A stretch of DNA of 64,000 nt from Sinorhizobium meliloti (GCF_035610345.1 NZ_CP141214.1:62001-126000); one strand, 5' to 3'. Shown: positions 25,853 through 36,120, numbered from the stretch's first letter. Notes: generated from the sequence alone by a model not told the origin. Made by a program: numbers and translations.

Positions 25853-27523
25853 ATGACCAAGGTTGAAACGACTAAACAGACCTATTCGCGACGCGAGACC
25901 CTGCGCATGATGGCAGCTGGAGGGCTGGCAGGGCTTGTCGCGCCAAACCTCCTGGTGTCGCCGGCCTTTGGCCAGACCGCCCCTGCAAAACCGACCGGTC
26001 GGGTCGTCGTCGGGCTTTCACAGGAACCCACTGTCTTCAATCCGCTGATGGCGCATACCGAAGTCGACGACGCCGTGCATTTCTCGGTGTTTGATGCGCT
26101 CTTTCGAATGGACCCCGAGGGCGTTCTCCAGCCCAATCTCGCGGCCGAAGTACCAAGCCAAAAGAATGGCGGTATCTCGCAGGACGGCCTGCAGTGGCGC
26201 ATTCGTCTGCGCGACGACGTCCGCTGGCATGATGGTGAGCCCTTTACAGCGGAAGATGTGAAGTTCACTCTCGAACTCATCACCAACCCCAAGTTCCGAG
26301 CATGGCGTACGAGCGGCCATTCATTAGTGCGTGATATCAAGGTGGTCTCACCCACGGAGATCACCTGGCGGATGGAGTCCGTTTTCGCGCCCTACTTGTC
26401 GTTTCTCGCCGAGACCTTCATTGTTCCGAGGCACCTTCTCGAGAAGGAGGCAGATCCGAACGCCGCCGGCTTCAATCAGGCGCCTATTGGCACTGGAGCA
26501 TTCAAGTGGGCGCAACGCATCGCCGGCGATCATATCGAACTCGTCGCGAACGCTGACTATTTCGGGGAAGGTCCTTATCTCGAGCGGCTCGTTTTCAAAT
26601 ATATTCCGGACATGACGGTGCTCTACACCCAGTTCAAGAGCGGCGACGTCGACCTTGTCGACCAAGCTTACATTACCGCCGATCATTACGCGGAAGCCAG
26701 TAACTTGCCGGATCGCGTGGTTACTCTGGAATCGGGGGCGTCAGTCGAGTCGATTTACCTCAACCTTGAAAAGCCGCAATTCAAGGATCCGGCAGTGCGA
26801 CAGGCGCTCTACGCCGCTATGGACAGAAAAGCGATCATAGACGCGATCTATTATGGCGTAGGTAACCTCACCGAAACCTTCATGCCGCAGCAATCCTACT
26901 ACTACAATCCGAACCTGCCGGCGCAGGAGTACAACCTGGAGCGGGCGCGTCAAATCCTCGACGAGGCAGGCTGGGTGCCGGGATCGGATGGAGTGCGCGC
27001 CAAGGACGGGGTTCGCTTGTCGTTTTCCAATGCAACAACGGCAGGTAACAATCTGCGTGAACAAGTGCAGCAATTTCTGCAGCAGACATTTGCTGAAATC
27101 GGGGTCGAGATGACCATATCAAATCTGCCAGGAGCAGTGATGTGGGGCGATTTCTGGCTCAAATCGCAGTTCGACTCCGCAATTTCCGGTGTGACCTATG
27201 TCATCGCGGCGGACCCCGACGTGACGAACCGCCTGCACACGCGCGCGATTGTCGCGAAAGGCGGAAAAGGATCAAATACCGGCCAGTACTCCAACCCGGA
27301 GGTCGACGCGCTGCTCGAAAAGGGTGTCCGTACGTTTGATCCCGAAGAGCGAAGGGCAATTTACTTCCGCGTGCAGGAAATCGTCCGGCAAGACCTGCCG
27401 TTCCTGCCGTTGTTTGCGTACACCAACGTGTTCGGCCGTAAGGGAGGACTCGAGGGCTTCAAGCCGAATGCCAACACCCGCGTCGCATCCTGGCATGCCG
27501 CCGGATGGCATTGGAAGAGCTGA
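25853..27523 (+). CDS. Peptide-type ABC transporter substrate-binding protein (Tat-exported)
   Basis: A 556-residue family-5 extracellular binding protein. The N-terminus has a twin-arginine signal (SRRETLRMMAAGGLAGLVAP, cleavage near AFGQ), implying export in folded form. Family-5 hallmarks follow: GLSQEPTVFNPLM, LRDDVRWHDGEPFTAEDVKFT, APIGTGAFKW and the C-terminal ARQILDEAGWVPG repeat-like region. GGGAGGAGACATC gives a strong ribosome-binding site. Family-5 proteins bind di/oligopeptides, nickel, opines or other amines; the catabolic genes downstream suggest an amine or acylated amino acid. It lies 37 bp after the ATPase gene. Confidence 0.92.
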   Translation: MTKVETTKQTYSRRETLRMMAAGGLAGLVAPNLLVSPAFGQTAPAKPTGRVVVGLSQEPTVFNPLMAHTEVDDAVHFSVFDALFRMDPEGVLQPNLAAEVPSQKNGGISQDGLQWRIRLRDDVRWHDGEPFTAEDVKFTLELITNPKFRAWRTSGHSLVRDIKVVSPTEITWRMESVFAPYLSFLAETFIVPRHLLEKEADPNAAGFNQAPIGTGAFKWAQRIAGDHIELVANADYFGEGPYLERLVFKYIPDMTVLYTQFKSGDVDLVDQAYITADHYAEASNLPDRVVTLESGASVESIYLNLEKPQFKDPAVRQALYAAMDRKAIIDAIYYGVGNLTETFMPQQSYYYNPNLPAQEYNLERARQILDEAGWVPGSDGVRAKDGVRLSFSNATTAGNNLREQVQQFLQQTFAEIGVEMTISNLPGAVMWGDFWLKSQFDSAISGVTYVIAADPDVTNRLHTRAIVAKGGKGSNTGQYSNPEVDALLEKGVRTFDPEERRAIYFRVQEIVRQDLPFLPLFAYTNVFGRKGGLEGFKPNANTRVASWHAAGWHWKS

Positions 27524-27590
27524 TCTCCGGAGCCGCCGTCACGAGTAGCGGCGGCGGCCCATCCATTGGCGATGTCATGAGGAGAGTTGA

Positions 27591-28541
27591 ATGCGCGGCT
27601 TCCTACTTAACCGGCTTTACCAGAGTCTCATCCTACTGGTGATAGTTTCAATCATCGGATTCACCATCCTGAATCTGATACCGGGAGGCCCGTTGGCGCA
27701 GTACGGCCTCGACCCCGGAATGACCCAAGAAGATCTCGACCGCCTCAAGGAACAGCTTGGGCTGAACCGCCCTCTTTGGATGCAGTACCTGGACTGGGCC
27801 TGGCGCCTGCTGCAGGGCGATTGGGGGCACTCGTTCCGGGATGGGGCAACGGTGTTGAGCGTCATCGGCCGTCACCTTTTCGCGACCCTGTTGTTGATGG
27901 GTTCGTCCACGGTGATAGCGATCGCAATCGGCACCTGGATTGGTATCCGTGGCGCCACGCACCGCTATTCGGCGTTTGACTATCTGGCCACCGTCGGCGC
28001 CATGGTGGCACTATCGATTCCGACCTTCTGGTTCGGATTGCTGGGTATCTATGTTTTTTCGCTGCAACTGGGTTGGCTGCCTGCCGGCAACATGTACACG
28101 GTCGGCGATGGCTCCCTTCTGAACTATCTGCACCATCTGATCCTCCCGAGTATGGTACTTGCTCTGGTCCATGTGGCGATTTGGAGCCGCTATATGCGGA
28201 CCGCGACGCTTGATGCCATCAGCCAGGAATTTGTGAAGACCGCCCGTGCCAAGGGGTTGAGTGAACGCAGGATCCTTATGAAGCACGTCGTCGGCAATGC
28301 CCTGCTGCCCATGATAACGCTTGCGGGCATGCAGCTTCCCAGCATCCTTACGGGGGCGCTCGTTACCGAGACCGTATTTACCTGGCCGGGAATGGGCCGG
28401 TTGTTTCTCGATAGTCTCGGATATAGCGATTATCCGGTGGTGATGGGACTACTGATGTTCTCCGCCATACTTGTCATCCTGGGCAATCTGATCGCGGACA
28501 TCGCCGTGGCGATCATCGATCCCCGCATTCGGATGAGTTAA
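27591..28541 (+). CDS. Peptide-type ABC transporter permease (DppB-like)
   Basis: A 316-residue inner-membrane protein with six predicted helices. The first is LILLVIVSIIGFTILNLIPG, with the family's GGPLAQYGLDPGMTQEDLDRLKEQLGL periplasmic start, and the EAA-type loop is at FVKTARAKGLSERRILMKHVVGNALLP. It is the DppB half of the pore and pairs with the product of 28572. GAGGAGAGTTGA precedes the ATG. The length is normal for the family. Confidence 0.93.
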   Translation: MRGFLLNRLYQSLILLVIVSIIGFTILNLIPGGPLAQYGLDPGMTQEDLDRLKEQLGLNRPLWMQYLDWAWRLLQGDWGHSFRDGATVLSVIGRHLFATLLLMGSSTVIAIAIGTWIGIRGATHRYSAFDYLATVGAMVALSIPTFWFGLLGIYVFSLQLGWLPAGNMYTVGDGSLLNYLHHLILPSMVLALVHVAIWSRYMRTATLDAISQEFVKTARAKGLSERRILMKHVVGNALLPMITLAGMQLPSILTGALVTETVFTWPGMGRLFLDSLGYSDYPVVMGLLMFSAILVILGNLIADIAVAIIDPRIRMS

Positions 28542-28571
28542 GCGCATCACGCCCAACAGGAGACACTCGTT

Positions 28572-29450
28572 ATGACCGCTATTGCTGCAAATCCCGGGTC
28601 GGACCGTTGGTGGAACAGCCGCGCTGCACGCCGCTTCATGAGCCATCATCTCGCACTGCTGGGGATGGCGATGATCGTGGCTCTGACGCTCGCATGCGTG
28701 CTTGGACCGTACATTCTCCCCTATGACTCCCTTTATATCGACCTTCGTGCGCGCTTCGCTGGTCCGTTCACTGGTCATCATTACCTCGGAACCGACCCTC
28801 TTGGCCGGGATATCGCGGCGCGACTGTTCATGGCCGGCCGTATCTCGCTGCTCGTCGGCTTTTCCGCAATGCTCCTGTCCACTCTGGTCGGGACCATCGT
28901 TGGCGTGATCGCGGGATATCGCGGCGGCTGGATCGGGGCGGCGCTGATGCGCACAGTGGACGGTTTCCTCGCCTTCCCTTCGATCTTCCTCGTGCTTGCG
29001 CTTGCCGCGGCACTCAAACCAAGCGCGATCATGATCACCGTTGTTATCGCCGCCAGCAGCTGGATGGAAGTGGCGCGCATCGTCGAGGCCGAGGTTCGCT
29101 CGCTCCGCGAACGGGAATTCGTTCAGGCCGGACGGATGCTGGGATTGAGCGCTAAGCATATCATGTTTCGAGAGATCCTCCCGAATGCGATTGGTCCGAT
29201 CATTGTTGCATCGACCCTGACCATCGCCCGGGCCATCCTGATGGAGGCGTATATCAGCTTCCTGGGTTACGGCATCCAGCCGCCGCTTCCGAGCTGGGGC
29301 AACATGTTGAATGGGGCACAGCAGTATCTCGGGACCGCGCCTTGGCTGGCGATCATTCCGGGCGCGGCAATCACCATCGCCGTCACCAGTTTCAATTTTA
29401 TCGGAGATGGTCTGCGTGACGCGCTTGATGTGCGGGGCGACCACAGCTGA
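28572..29450 (+). CDS. Peptide-type ABC transporter permease (DppC-like)
   Basis: A 292-residue permease: an N-terminal DppC/OppC helix (HLALLGMAMIVALTLACVLG), the HYLGTDPLGRDIAARLFMAG family motif, then the transport domain with its EAA loop at FVQAGRMLGLSAKHIMFREILP and the C-terminal NFIGDGLRDALD. It completes the importer. The gap to the preceding gene is 30 bp and the oxidoreductase gene follows after 49 bp, so the transporter and the first catabolic enzyme are probably co-transcribed. Confidence 0.93.
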   Translation: MTAIAANPGSDRWWNSRAARRFMSHHLALLGMAMIVALTLACVLGPYILPYDSLYIDLRARFAGPFTGHHYLGTDPLGRDIAARLFMAGRISLLVGFSAMLLSTLVGTIVGVIAGYRGGWIGAALMRTVDGFLAFPSIFLVLALAAALKPSAIMITVVIAASSWMEVARIVEAEVRSLREREFVQAGRMLGLSAKHIMFREILPNAIGPIIVASTLTIARAILMEAYISFLGYGIQPPLPSWGNMLNGAQQYLGTAPWLAIIPGAAITIAVTSFNFIGDGLRDALDVRGDHS

Positions 29451-29499
29451 CAACTTTGTCCTTCCCGGCTCGGGTCAAAACAACGAAAGAGCAGAGCTC

Positions 29500-30810
29500 A
29501 TGAAAGAATATAAGATTGCCGAAAAGGATACTCCATATTGGTGGGAGGCGGCGCCTGTAAGACCCTTGCCGAAGCAGTCGCTGGCCAAGAACCTGGATGT
29601 CTTGATCGTCGGCGCAGGTTATACCGGGCTGTCCGCGGGCCTGACTCTCGCGCGCGCAGGCAGGTCGGTAGCTGCGTTTGACGCAATGAATCCCGGCGAG
29701 GGTGCGTCTTCCCGCAATGGGGGGATCACAAGCGGAAGCATTCGTCCGGATTACGCGACAATCACTCGGCGATTTGGCGAAGAAAAGGCGATCGCGATCG
29801 AGACCGAGGGCAAGATCGCACGTGAATTCGTCTACAACCTGATCAAAACTGAAGGGCTAGACTGCGATTTCCGGCTTGTGGGTCAATTCAAAGGCGTCGT
29901 CGGATTCGAAGATTATGAGAAGACGGCCCGGAGCGCTGACGTCCTGGCGAAAAAGCTCGGCATTGAAGCATATGGTGTACCCTACCGCGAACAAGGCAAA
30001 TATATCGGCACCGACTTCTATCGCGGCGGCATGGTGCGAATGGATATCGGTGGACTGCACCCGGCTAAATTCCATGCCGAATTGTTGCGCGTGGCGCTTG
30101 CTTCCGGGTTGACCGTCCATTCTGGAACTCGTGTGAGCTCTATCGAACGGGATGGTTCGGCCTTCCTGGTTTCGACCTCCGCAGGCACGGTGCGGGCTCG
30201 CCAAGTTGTCGTCTGCACGGACGGGTACACAGACGGCGCAGTGCCTTATCTGCGTCGCCGGCTGGTGCCGGTCCGAAGCCGCATCATCGTAACGGAAGAG
30301 CTTGCACCAGATGTCATGGCGCGCTTGATGCCGAAGCAGATGACGATGACGGAAGGCCGTAAGCTTGGATTCTATTACCGGCCCACGCCGGACGGAAAGC
30401 GCATTCTGCTCGGCGGCCGCGACAGCTCACGAAGGGGCGATCCGATTGAGCCCAAGCTCTATCTGCGTAACGGCCTCGTCAACCTGTTTCCGGAGCTGGA
30501 AAACGTCAAATTGTCCCACACTTGGTTTGGCAACGTTGCCATGCATCGCGACATGCTTCCCAGGATATTCGAGCGGGAAGGGGTCGTTTACGCGACTGGC
30601 TTCTGCGGTTCAGGCGTGGTCTGGGCGCCGTGGGTGGGAACGCGCGCTGCTCACAAACTTCTGGGTCACACAGAGCAGGCCCGTTCGGCTTTCGATTTTC
30701 GGCCGCCCGCGTCAATTCCTCTCTACAGTGGCAATCCTTGGTTCATGCCTGCCATCATCCAAGGTTACCGGATCCAGGATCGAATAGCATTCTATCGAGC
30801 ACGCCGTTGA
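29500..30810 (+). CDS. FAD-dependent amine/amino-acid oxidoreductase (PuuB/DadA-type)
   Basis: A 436-residue DAO-superfamily flavoprotein. The FAD dinucleotide-binding motif is VLIVGAGYTGLSAGLTLARAG (residue ~33), followed by the substrate-side GASSRNGGITSGS motif typical of gamma-glutamylputrescine oxidase-like enzymes, and a C-terminal FAD contact (YATGFCGSGVVWAPWVG). It oxidises a C-N bond to an imine and thus to an aldehyde or keto acid. The ATG at 29500 is preferred over an upstream in-frame ATG at 29311 that lies inside the permease gene. It follows the importer, so its substrate is probably the imported compound. Distantly paralogous to 40192-41469. Confidence 0.85.
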   Translation: MKEYKIAEKDTPYWWEAAPVRPLPKQSLAKNLDVLIVGAGYTGLSAGLTLARAGRSVAAFDAMNPGEGASSRNGGITSGSIRPDYATITRRFGEEKAIAIETEGKIAREFVYNLIKTEGLDCDFRLVGQFKGVVGFEDYEKTARSADVLAKKLGIEAYGVPYREQGKYIGTDFYRGGMVRMDIGGLHPAKFHAELLRVALASGLTVHSGTRVSSIERDGSAFLVSTSAGTVRARQVVVCTDGYTDGAVPYLRRRLVPVRSRIIVTEELAPDVMARLMPKQMTMTEGRKLGFYYRPTPDGKRILLGGRDSSRRGDPIEPKLYLRNGLVNLFPELENVKLSHTWFGNVAMHRDMLPRIFEREGVVYATGFCGSGVVWAPWVGTRAAHKLLGHTEQARSAFDFRPPASIPLYSGNPWFMPAIIQGYRIQDRIAFYRARR

Positions 30811-31104
30811 CGCCGGCGGTGCTCTTCAGATTGTGAGTCTGCTCCCGTTAGAATGCGCTCCGAATAAACGACTGTTGAGCAGCCAACCACATCATTTTGT
30901 TTCGTCCAGGCAGCCCAGGCCGACGCATTCTGCTTTCCGTTCCTCGCTAGGATTATGTCGAACAGGACGACGGCTTCATCAAATCGTCCTCCGACCGCTG
31001 CAGCTGCCGTCCGTCCATCTCGGCGTTCGGCCGGGCTGACGGCCCTCGGGATGGAACGAAGAAGCATGGCATTAAAGTAATGACTGATCGAAGGGAGAAA
31101 CAGC

Positions 31105-32562
31105 ATGCATCAGTTGAACGATAAGGACCTATTTCGGCAAGCCGGTCTCATCGACGGCTCTTGGGTGGGAGCCACCTCTTCAAAGACGATTGATGTTATC
31201 GACCCGGCCACTCAGGCGTCCGTAGGTACCGTCCCAGATATGGGGCAGGCTGAGACACGTGCTGCGATCGACGCGGCAGCCAAGGCATTCGCGACATGGA
31301 AGAAGAAGACCCACGCCGAGCGCGCCGCCCTGCTTGAGCGCTGGCATGCGCTGATGATCGAGAACCTCGAGGATCTTGCTACGCTCCTCACGCTCGAGCA
31401 GGGCAAGCCGCTCGATGAAGCACGCGTCGAGATTCGCTATGGTGCTTCCTTCGTTAAATGGTTTGCCGAGGAAGCCCGTCGCATCGGTGGCCACACTATT
31501 CCGTCGCCTACGGCAGATCGCCGGATCGTCGTACTGAAGGAGGCGGTCGGCGTCTGCGCGATCGTCACACCTTGGAACTTCCCCAATGCCATGATCACCC
31601 GCAAGGTCGCGCCCGCCCTGGCGGCCGGATGCACCGTTGTCATCAAGCCTTCAGAATTCACGCCGCTTTCGGCACTCGCCCTCGGTGTCCTTGCCGAGCG
31701 TGCGGGCATTCCCGCCGGCGTAATCAACATCGTCACCGGCATGCCGACCGAGATCGGCAATGAAATGATGGCGAACGAAACGGTGCGGAAGATCTCCTTC
31801 ACCGGCTCCACGCGGGTCGGTTCGCTCCTGATGCGCGGCGCCGCCGACAGCGTGAAGCGGTTGAGCCTCGAGCTCGGCGGAAACGCGCCCTTCATCGTCT
31901 TCAATGATGCCGATCTTGACCTCGCCGTGGAGGGCGCCATAGCCTCGAAGTTCCGCAATGGCGGCCAGACCTGCGTTTGCGCCAACCGCATTCTGGTGCA
32001 GACCGGCGTCTATGACGTCTTTGCCGAGAAGCTCGGCGCCAGGGTCAAAGCCATGAAAGTCGGCCCTGGAACCGAGGCCGGCATCGACATAGGTCCGATG
32101 ATCAACACTGCGGCCATAGAGAAAATTGATCGTCACATTGAAGATGCGCTTGCAAAGGGTGCACAGATTGCGGCTCGCGGCCGCTCGTTGGTGGACGGTA
32201 AGCAATATGCAACGCCGATAGTCCTCACCGGCGCAACGACCGACATGCTGCTGGCCACCGAAGAGACCTTCGGCCCTGTTGCCCCGTTGTTCCGTTTCGA
32301 GACGGAAGAGGAGGCGATCGCGATTGCCAACGGGACACCGTTTGGCCTCGCGGCCTATTTCTACACAGAGAGCCTGAAGCGCTCCTGGCGCGTGGGCGAG
32401 GCGCTGGAATTCGGCATGATCGGCCTCAACACTGGTGCGATCTCGACCGAAGTGGCTCCCTTCGGCGGCGTTAAGCAATCTGGTCTCGGACGCGAAGGCG
32501 CTCAGGCAGGCATTGAGGAATACCTGGAGATGAAGAGCTTCCATATCGGCGGGCTGGCTTAA
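31105..32562 (+). CDS. NAD(P)-dependent aldehyde dehydrogenase (succinate-semialdehyde dehydrogenase-like)
   Basis: A 485-residue ALDH. The catalytic Glu in LELGGNAPF (around residue 257) and Cys in GGQTCVCANR (around 291) are intact, as are PWNFPNAMITRKVAPALAAG and the NAD-binding FTGSTRVG. The sequence is closest in style to GabD-type succinate-semialdehyde dehydrogenases (double Cys, CVC). GAAGGGAGAAACAGC precedes the ATG. It would oxidise the aldehyde made by the upstream FAD enzyme, and may yield succinate if the pathway runs through a 4-carbon semialdehyde (inference). The 294-bp gap before it shows no gene. Confidence 0.88.
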   Translation: MHQLNDKDLFRQAGLIDGSWVGATSSKTIDVIDPATQASVGTVPDMGQAETRAAIDAAAKAFATWKKKTHAERAALLERWHALMIENLEDLATLLTLEQGKPLDEARVEIRYGASFVKWFAEEARRIGGHTIPSPTADRRIVVLKEAVGVCAIVTPWNFPNAMITRKVAPALAAGCTVVIKPSEFTPLSALALGVLAERAGIPAGVINIVTGMPTEIGNEMMANETVRKISFTGSTRVGSLLMRGAADSVKRLSLELGGNAPFIVFNDADLDLAVEGAIASKFRNGGQTCVCANRILVQTGVYDVFAEKLGARVKAMKVGPGTEAGIDIGPMINTAAIEKIDRHIEDALAKGAQIAARGRSLVDGKQYATPIVLTGATTDMLLATEETFGPVAPLFRFETEEEAIAIANGTPFGLAAYFYTESLKRSWRVGEALEFGMIGLNTGAISTEVAPFGGVKQSGLGREGAQAGIEEYLEMKSFHIGGLA

Positions 32563-32616
32563 GTTCGCGGGCCCAACCTAACGTTTTGCCTCCGTGCCAA
32601 TGATGGGAGAAAGTTC

Positions 32617-33612
32617 GTGAAAACCCTGCTTCTCAAGAAAGAAGAAGTCAGCAGATTGATCAGCATGAAGGACGTCATCGGTGCCGTCGAGGAGGCATAC
32701 AAAGCCTTCAACAGTGATCAGGTGGAGCAACCCGATTATATAGGAATGCATCTCCCGTCGCCCGGTAGCGAAATCGATTTCAAGCTCGGCTACTACAAAG
32801 GCAATGAACTTATTTCAATGAAGACGTCTTCGGGAGGGTTCGTCGACAATCCGACTGTATTTGGCGTACCTAACGGGATGGGGACCATTCTGCTGTTCGA
32901 CGCCAGAAATGGCGCGTTGATCTGCGTTATGGACGGCAGCCTGATCACTGGCTTGAGAACCGGCGCTGCGGGGGCTGTTTCCGTACAGGTGCTGGCGAGG
33001 AAAGATGCTCGCAGAATCACGTCGATCGGGACTGGAAATCAGGCCAGAATGCAGATCCGAGCGATCCGGGAGGTCATGAGTATCGAAGAGATCCATGCTT
33101 GGGACAATAGCGCGGATACGCTCTCCCGCTTCAAAATCGATATCGAAAACGAATTCGGCATTCCGGTCGTCATCGCGCGTTCCAAGAAGGATGCGGTCGA
33201 GCAGGCCGACATCCTCGTTACGACGACACGCGGGAAGGGCTCGCTCGTGGAAGCCGATTGGATAAGACCCGGAACGCATATCGTCGCCATCGGTACGGAT
33301 CAACGTGGCAAACAGGAACTGGATCCAGAGATATTCAGGAGTGCCAAAGTCGTCGTGGACTCGATCGCGCAGTGCAGCGACAAGGGTGAAACATGGCATC
33401 CGCTCGACAAGCATATCATCACCAAGGACGGGATCCATGGCGAAATTGGAGAGATATTGCTCGGCAAAAAGCCAGGAAGGGAAAACGATCAAGAAGTGAC
33501 GATTTTCGACTCCACAGGAATGGCCATCCAAGACAATACGACCGCGTCGAAGATCTATAGCAACGCGATAGAAAGAAGCGTCGGGACCTTCTTCGAATTC
33601 TTCGAATCCTGA
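32617..33612 (+). CDS. Ornithine cyclodeaminase/mu-crystallin family protein
   Basis: A 331-residue NAD(P)-binding protein of the OCD/mu-crystallin family. The N-terminal dimerisation and substrate domain contains [10 protein letters not shown] (Lys/Thr positions) and [14 protein letters not shown]; the Rossmann part contains [11 protein letters not shown]. Family members include ornithine cyclodeaminase, alanine dehydrogenase, ketimine reductases and EutC of (hydroxy)ectoine use. The start is GTG at 32617 after GGGAGAAAGTTC. It is followed by a threonine-dehydratase-like gene, an order also found in ectoine-type clusters, but the other ectoine genes are absent. Reduction of an imine or deamination of a diamino acid is the best guess. 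Confidence 0.85.
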   Translation: MKTLLLKKEEVSRLISMKDVIGAVEEAYKAFNSDQVEQPDYIGMHLPSPGSEIDFKLGYYKGNELISMKTSSGGFVDNPTVFGVPNGMGTILLFDARNGALICVMDGSLITGLRTGAAGAVSVQVLARKDARRITSIGTGNQARMQIRAIREVMSIEEIHAWDNSADTLSRFKIDIENEFGIPVVIARSKKDAVEQADILVTTTRGKGSLVEADWIRPGTHIVAIGTDQRGKQELDPEIFRSAKVVVDSIAQCSDKGETWHPLDKHIITKDGIHGEIGEILLGKKPGRENDQEVTIFDSTGMAIQDNTTASKIYSNAIERSVGTFFEFFES

Positions 33613-33686
33613 CCTCGGTCACGGCTTATTCTTAAAGAGCTGGAAGGTCCCAGCGGGACGATTACGTTATCTTGCGATCTGACCCG

Positions 33687-33704
33687 GAAGATTAATCAAT
33701 CTTC
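33687..33704. promoter_or_regulatory. Inverted repeat between OCD and dehydratase genes
   Basis: GAAGATT-AATC-AATCTTC, a perfect 7-bp inverted repeat 56 bp before the dehydratase start. The AT-rich short stem suggests an operator rather than a terminator; no regulator can be assigned. Confidence 0.35.
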
Positions 33705-33759
33705 GACCTAGACCATCCTGTGCCTCGAGGGAACGCAACCTACTAAGGCGAGCAGCATC

Positions 33760-34734
33760 ATGTTAAACCATCCCACTATTCAGGACATTCAAGAAGCCCG
33801 CCAACGATTGGCGCCCCACATCAGACACACTCCGTTGCTGCGTGCAGAGAAGATCGAGCAAGCTGTTGGCTGCGAGCTTTATCTCAAACCCGAAACGCTT
33901 CAGATTACCGGAGCCTTCAAAATTCGTGGCGCTCTAAACAAGACACTTTCCCTGCCAAGGGAGGCGATGGCAAACGGCGTCATAGCCAGTTCCTCTGGCA
34001 ACCATGCTCAGGGGCTCTCCTATGCGGCCCGGATGCTGGGCGTGAAAGTCATCCTGGTGCTCCCGACAACAACCCCCAAGATTAAGATTGCCAATACGGA
34101 AGCACTCGGCGCGGAGGTGGTCCTCTTTGACGGCGACACCGCCGCCAGGTGGAAAAAGGTCTACGAGATCGCGCAAGAAAACAACTATGCGACCATCCAC
34201 GGTTTTGAGGATCCCATTGTTATGGCCGGCCAGGGAACGATCGGGTGTGAAATTTTGGACGATCTGGAGGACGTGGACACGGTCATTGTTCCCTTGGGCG
34301 GTGGAGGGCTAATCTCGGGAATTGCGACCGCCATCAAAGAAACCAAACCGTCGGTTCGAGTCATCGGTGCTGAGCCTGCTCTGACGCCGAAATATTATCA
34401 TAGTCGGATCAACAGGCAGCGCACCTCGTTGCCTCTGAAGAACACGATTGCCGATGGCCTGAGAATTAGCGTTCCAGGTCAGAACCCATATCCAATAATT
34501 GAGAAATACGTCGATGAAATCATTCTCGTCGAAGACGAGCACATCATCGCAGGCATGCGCGCACTTGCTAAGGACGCCAAGCTGATCGCCGAACCCGCGG
34601 CTTCGATCGGCATCGGAGCACTGCTCGCGGGCTCCATAAAAATCAGGTCGGATGAAAAGGTTTGTGCGGTTCTGACCGGTGGCAATTGGGACCTGCCGGA
34701 TCTTGCCGATATATACAAGACCGGCTCGGAATAA
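33760..34734 (+). CDS. Threonine/serine dehydratase-like PLP enzyme
   Basis: A 324-residue fold-type II PLP enzyme. Schiff-base Lys in ITGAFKIRGA (residue ~54), the substrate loop SSGNHAQG and the phosphate-binding PLGGGGLISG (residue ~185) are all present, and there is no C-terminal ACT regulatory domain, so it is of the short catabolic type. It eliminates ammonia from beta-hydroxy amino acids, or acts as a racemase. Together with the OCD-family gene it resembles the EutB/EutC pair. The likely role is deamination of a hydroxylated intermediate; the substrate is not determined. Its N-terminus (QDIQEARQRLAPHIRHTPLL) is typical of the family. Confidence 0.88.
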   Translation: MLNHPTIQDIQEARQRLAPHIRHTPLLRAEKIEQAVGCELYLKPETLQITGAFKIRGALNKTLSLPREAMANGVIASSSGNHAQGLSYAARMLGVKVILVLPTTTPKIKIANTEALGAEVVLFDGDTAARWKKVYEIAQENNYATIHGFEDPIVMAGQGTIGCEILDDLEDVDTVIVPLGGGGLISGIATAIKETKPSVRVIGAEPALTPKYYHSRINRQRTSLPLKNTIADGLRISVPGQNPYPIIEKYVDEIILVEDEHIIAGMRALAKDAKLIAEPAASIGIGALLAGSIKIRSDEKVCAVLTGGNWDLPDLADIYKTGSE

Positions 34735-34995
34735 CCTGTCCATGATCCCAGTTGTATCCGCACGGAGACCGAATTCGCACCGCAATGGTCGCGATTGCAG
34801 GCAGCGGAGTCGCTAGCCAAGCAGATCGCCCGCCGTTGGCGCGGGTGTGCGCCCCGCACGAAACATCCTGCTTCGGAATACGGCGATTCGATAGATTTTG
34901 CTAATCCGGACGGAGCGTTCGGCAGGATATGGCCCCAGTTGGCGATATTGTGGAGATCAGAGCGCGGCTGGAAGCTTACGTCAAGGAGACCTGCG

Positions 34996-36120
34996 ATGAA
35001 CGCCAAGGAAATACTCGACCGGCTGGTCGGTTTTCCCTCCGTCGTCGGCACGCCGAATGACGGAATCGTTGCATGGATCAGAGATTTTGCCGAAGGCTGC
35101 GGTGCCAGGGTGACGGTACTGCGGGGACCGGAAGGCGATCGCGCCAACCTCTTCGCAACGGTCGGCCCCAATCATGTGCCCGGCTACATTCTCTCTGGAC
35201 ATATGGATGTCGTTCCCGCCCTGGAGTCGAACTGGACATCCGATCCGTTCACGCTGAGGTCCGATGGCGATTTGCTCTTTGGCCGGGGGACGAGCGACAT
35301 GAAGGGCTTTCTCGCTGCAGCATTGGCCGCACTCCCCGCGGTCGTGGAAATGCCGCTCGCACGCCCCCTACACTTTGCATTTTCCTATGACGAGGAAGCC
35401 GGCTGTCGGGGTGTGCCCCATCTGATCCGCCAGTTGCCTGACCTTTGCGCTAAGCCGATCGGCGCGATCATCGGCGAGCCCAGTGGCATGCGTGCGATCC
35501 GCGCCCATAAGGGAAAGGCCGCTGCAAGAGTTGAGATTCGCGGACGATCCGGTCATTCGTCGCGGCCCGATCAGGGTCTAAATGCGATCCATGCCTTCGC
35601 CTGCGTCCTGCTTGCCGCCGTTCGTACGGGAGAGGCACTCCGGAGCAGCCGATTGGACCCAAGCTTTGAGCCACCCTATTCCTCGCTCCAGGTCGGAACT
35701 GTGTCTGGCGGGCAAGCAGTGAACATCATTCCGGATTTCCTCACGGCGGAAATCGAGGCCCGGGCGATCACGGGAGCGACACCCGCCGATCTCCTCGAGC
35801 CGGTAAGGCTTGCCGCAGTCGCGCTTGCGCAGCGAGGCTTTGAAACAAAGTGGGATCTTCTGAGCTGCTACCCCGCGTTGTCGCTCGCCGCCGATGCGCC
35901 ACTTGCTAGGCTGATGGAACAACTGACCGGTATCGAAACGCTTGCCGCCGTGAGCTACGGCACCGAAGCCGGGCTTTATCAGGCGGCCGGCATCGACGCG
36001 ATCATCTGCGGCCCGGGCGATATCGCCCGGGCCCATCGCGCCGACGAATTCATTCGCACCGACGAACTCGTTGCGTGTCAGACAATGATCGAGCGACTCG
36101 CTGAAACACTCCGAAGCTGA
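34996..36120 (+). CDS. M20-family deacylase (acetylornithine deacetylase-like)
   Basis: A 374-residue zinc-dependent amidohydrolase. Metal ligands are visible in SGHMDVVP (His, Asp), GRGTSDMKG (bridging Asp), DEEAGCRG (catalytic and metal Glu), IGEPSG and the C-terminal GDIARAH. The dimerisation domain insertion begins near KGKAAARVEIRGRSGHSSRP. The best family match is ArgE-type Nalpha-acyl-amino-acid deacylase. The ATG at 34996 has AAGGAGACC upstream; a longer in-frame start at 34795 lacks support. It implies that an acylated amino acid is a pathway intermediate, which could connect with the GNAT acetyltransferase at 41958. Confidence 0.87.
   Translation: MNAKEILDRLVGFPSVVGTPNDGIVAWIRDFAEGCGARVTVLRGPEGDRANLFATVGPNHVPGYILSGHMDVVPALESNWTSDPFTLRSDGDLLFGRGTSDMKGFLAAALAALPAVVEMPLARPLHFAFSYDEEAGCRGVPHLIRQLPDLCAKPIGAIIGEPSGMRAIRAHKGKAAARVEIRGRSGHSSRPDQGLNAIHAFACVLLAAVRTGEALRSSRLDPSFEPPYSSLQVGTVSGGQAVNIIPDFLTAEIEARAITGATPADLLEPVRLAAVALAQRGFETKWDLLSCYPALSLAADAPLARLMEQLTGIETLAAVSYGTEAGLYQAAGIDAIICGPGDIARAHRADEFIRTDELVACQTMIERLAETLRS

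Noticed and set aside
28449..29453. Long leftward frame across the DppC gene
   Set aside because: Antisense to a clear permease gene; His/Arg/Asp-rich composition without motifs.
32617..36120. Assignment of the OCD/dehydratase/deacylase genes as an ectoine operon
   Set aside because: EutA, the ectoine hydrolase and the Ehu transporter are not in the island, so only a partial resemblance can be claimed.
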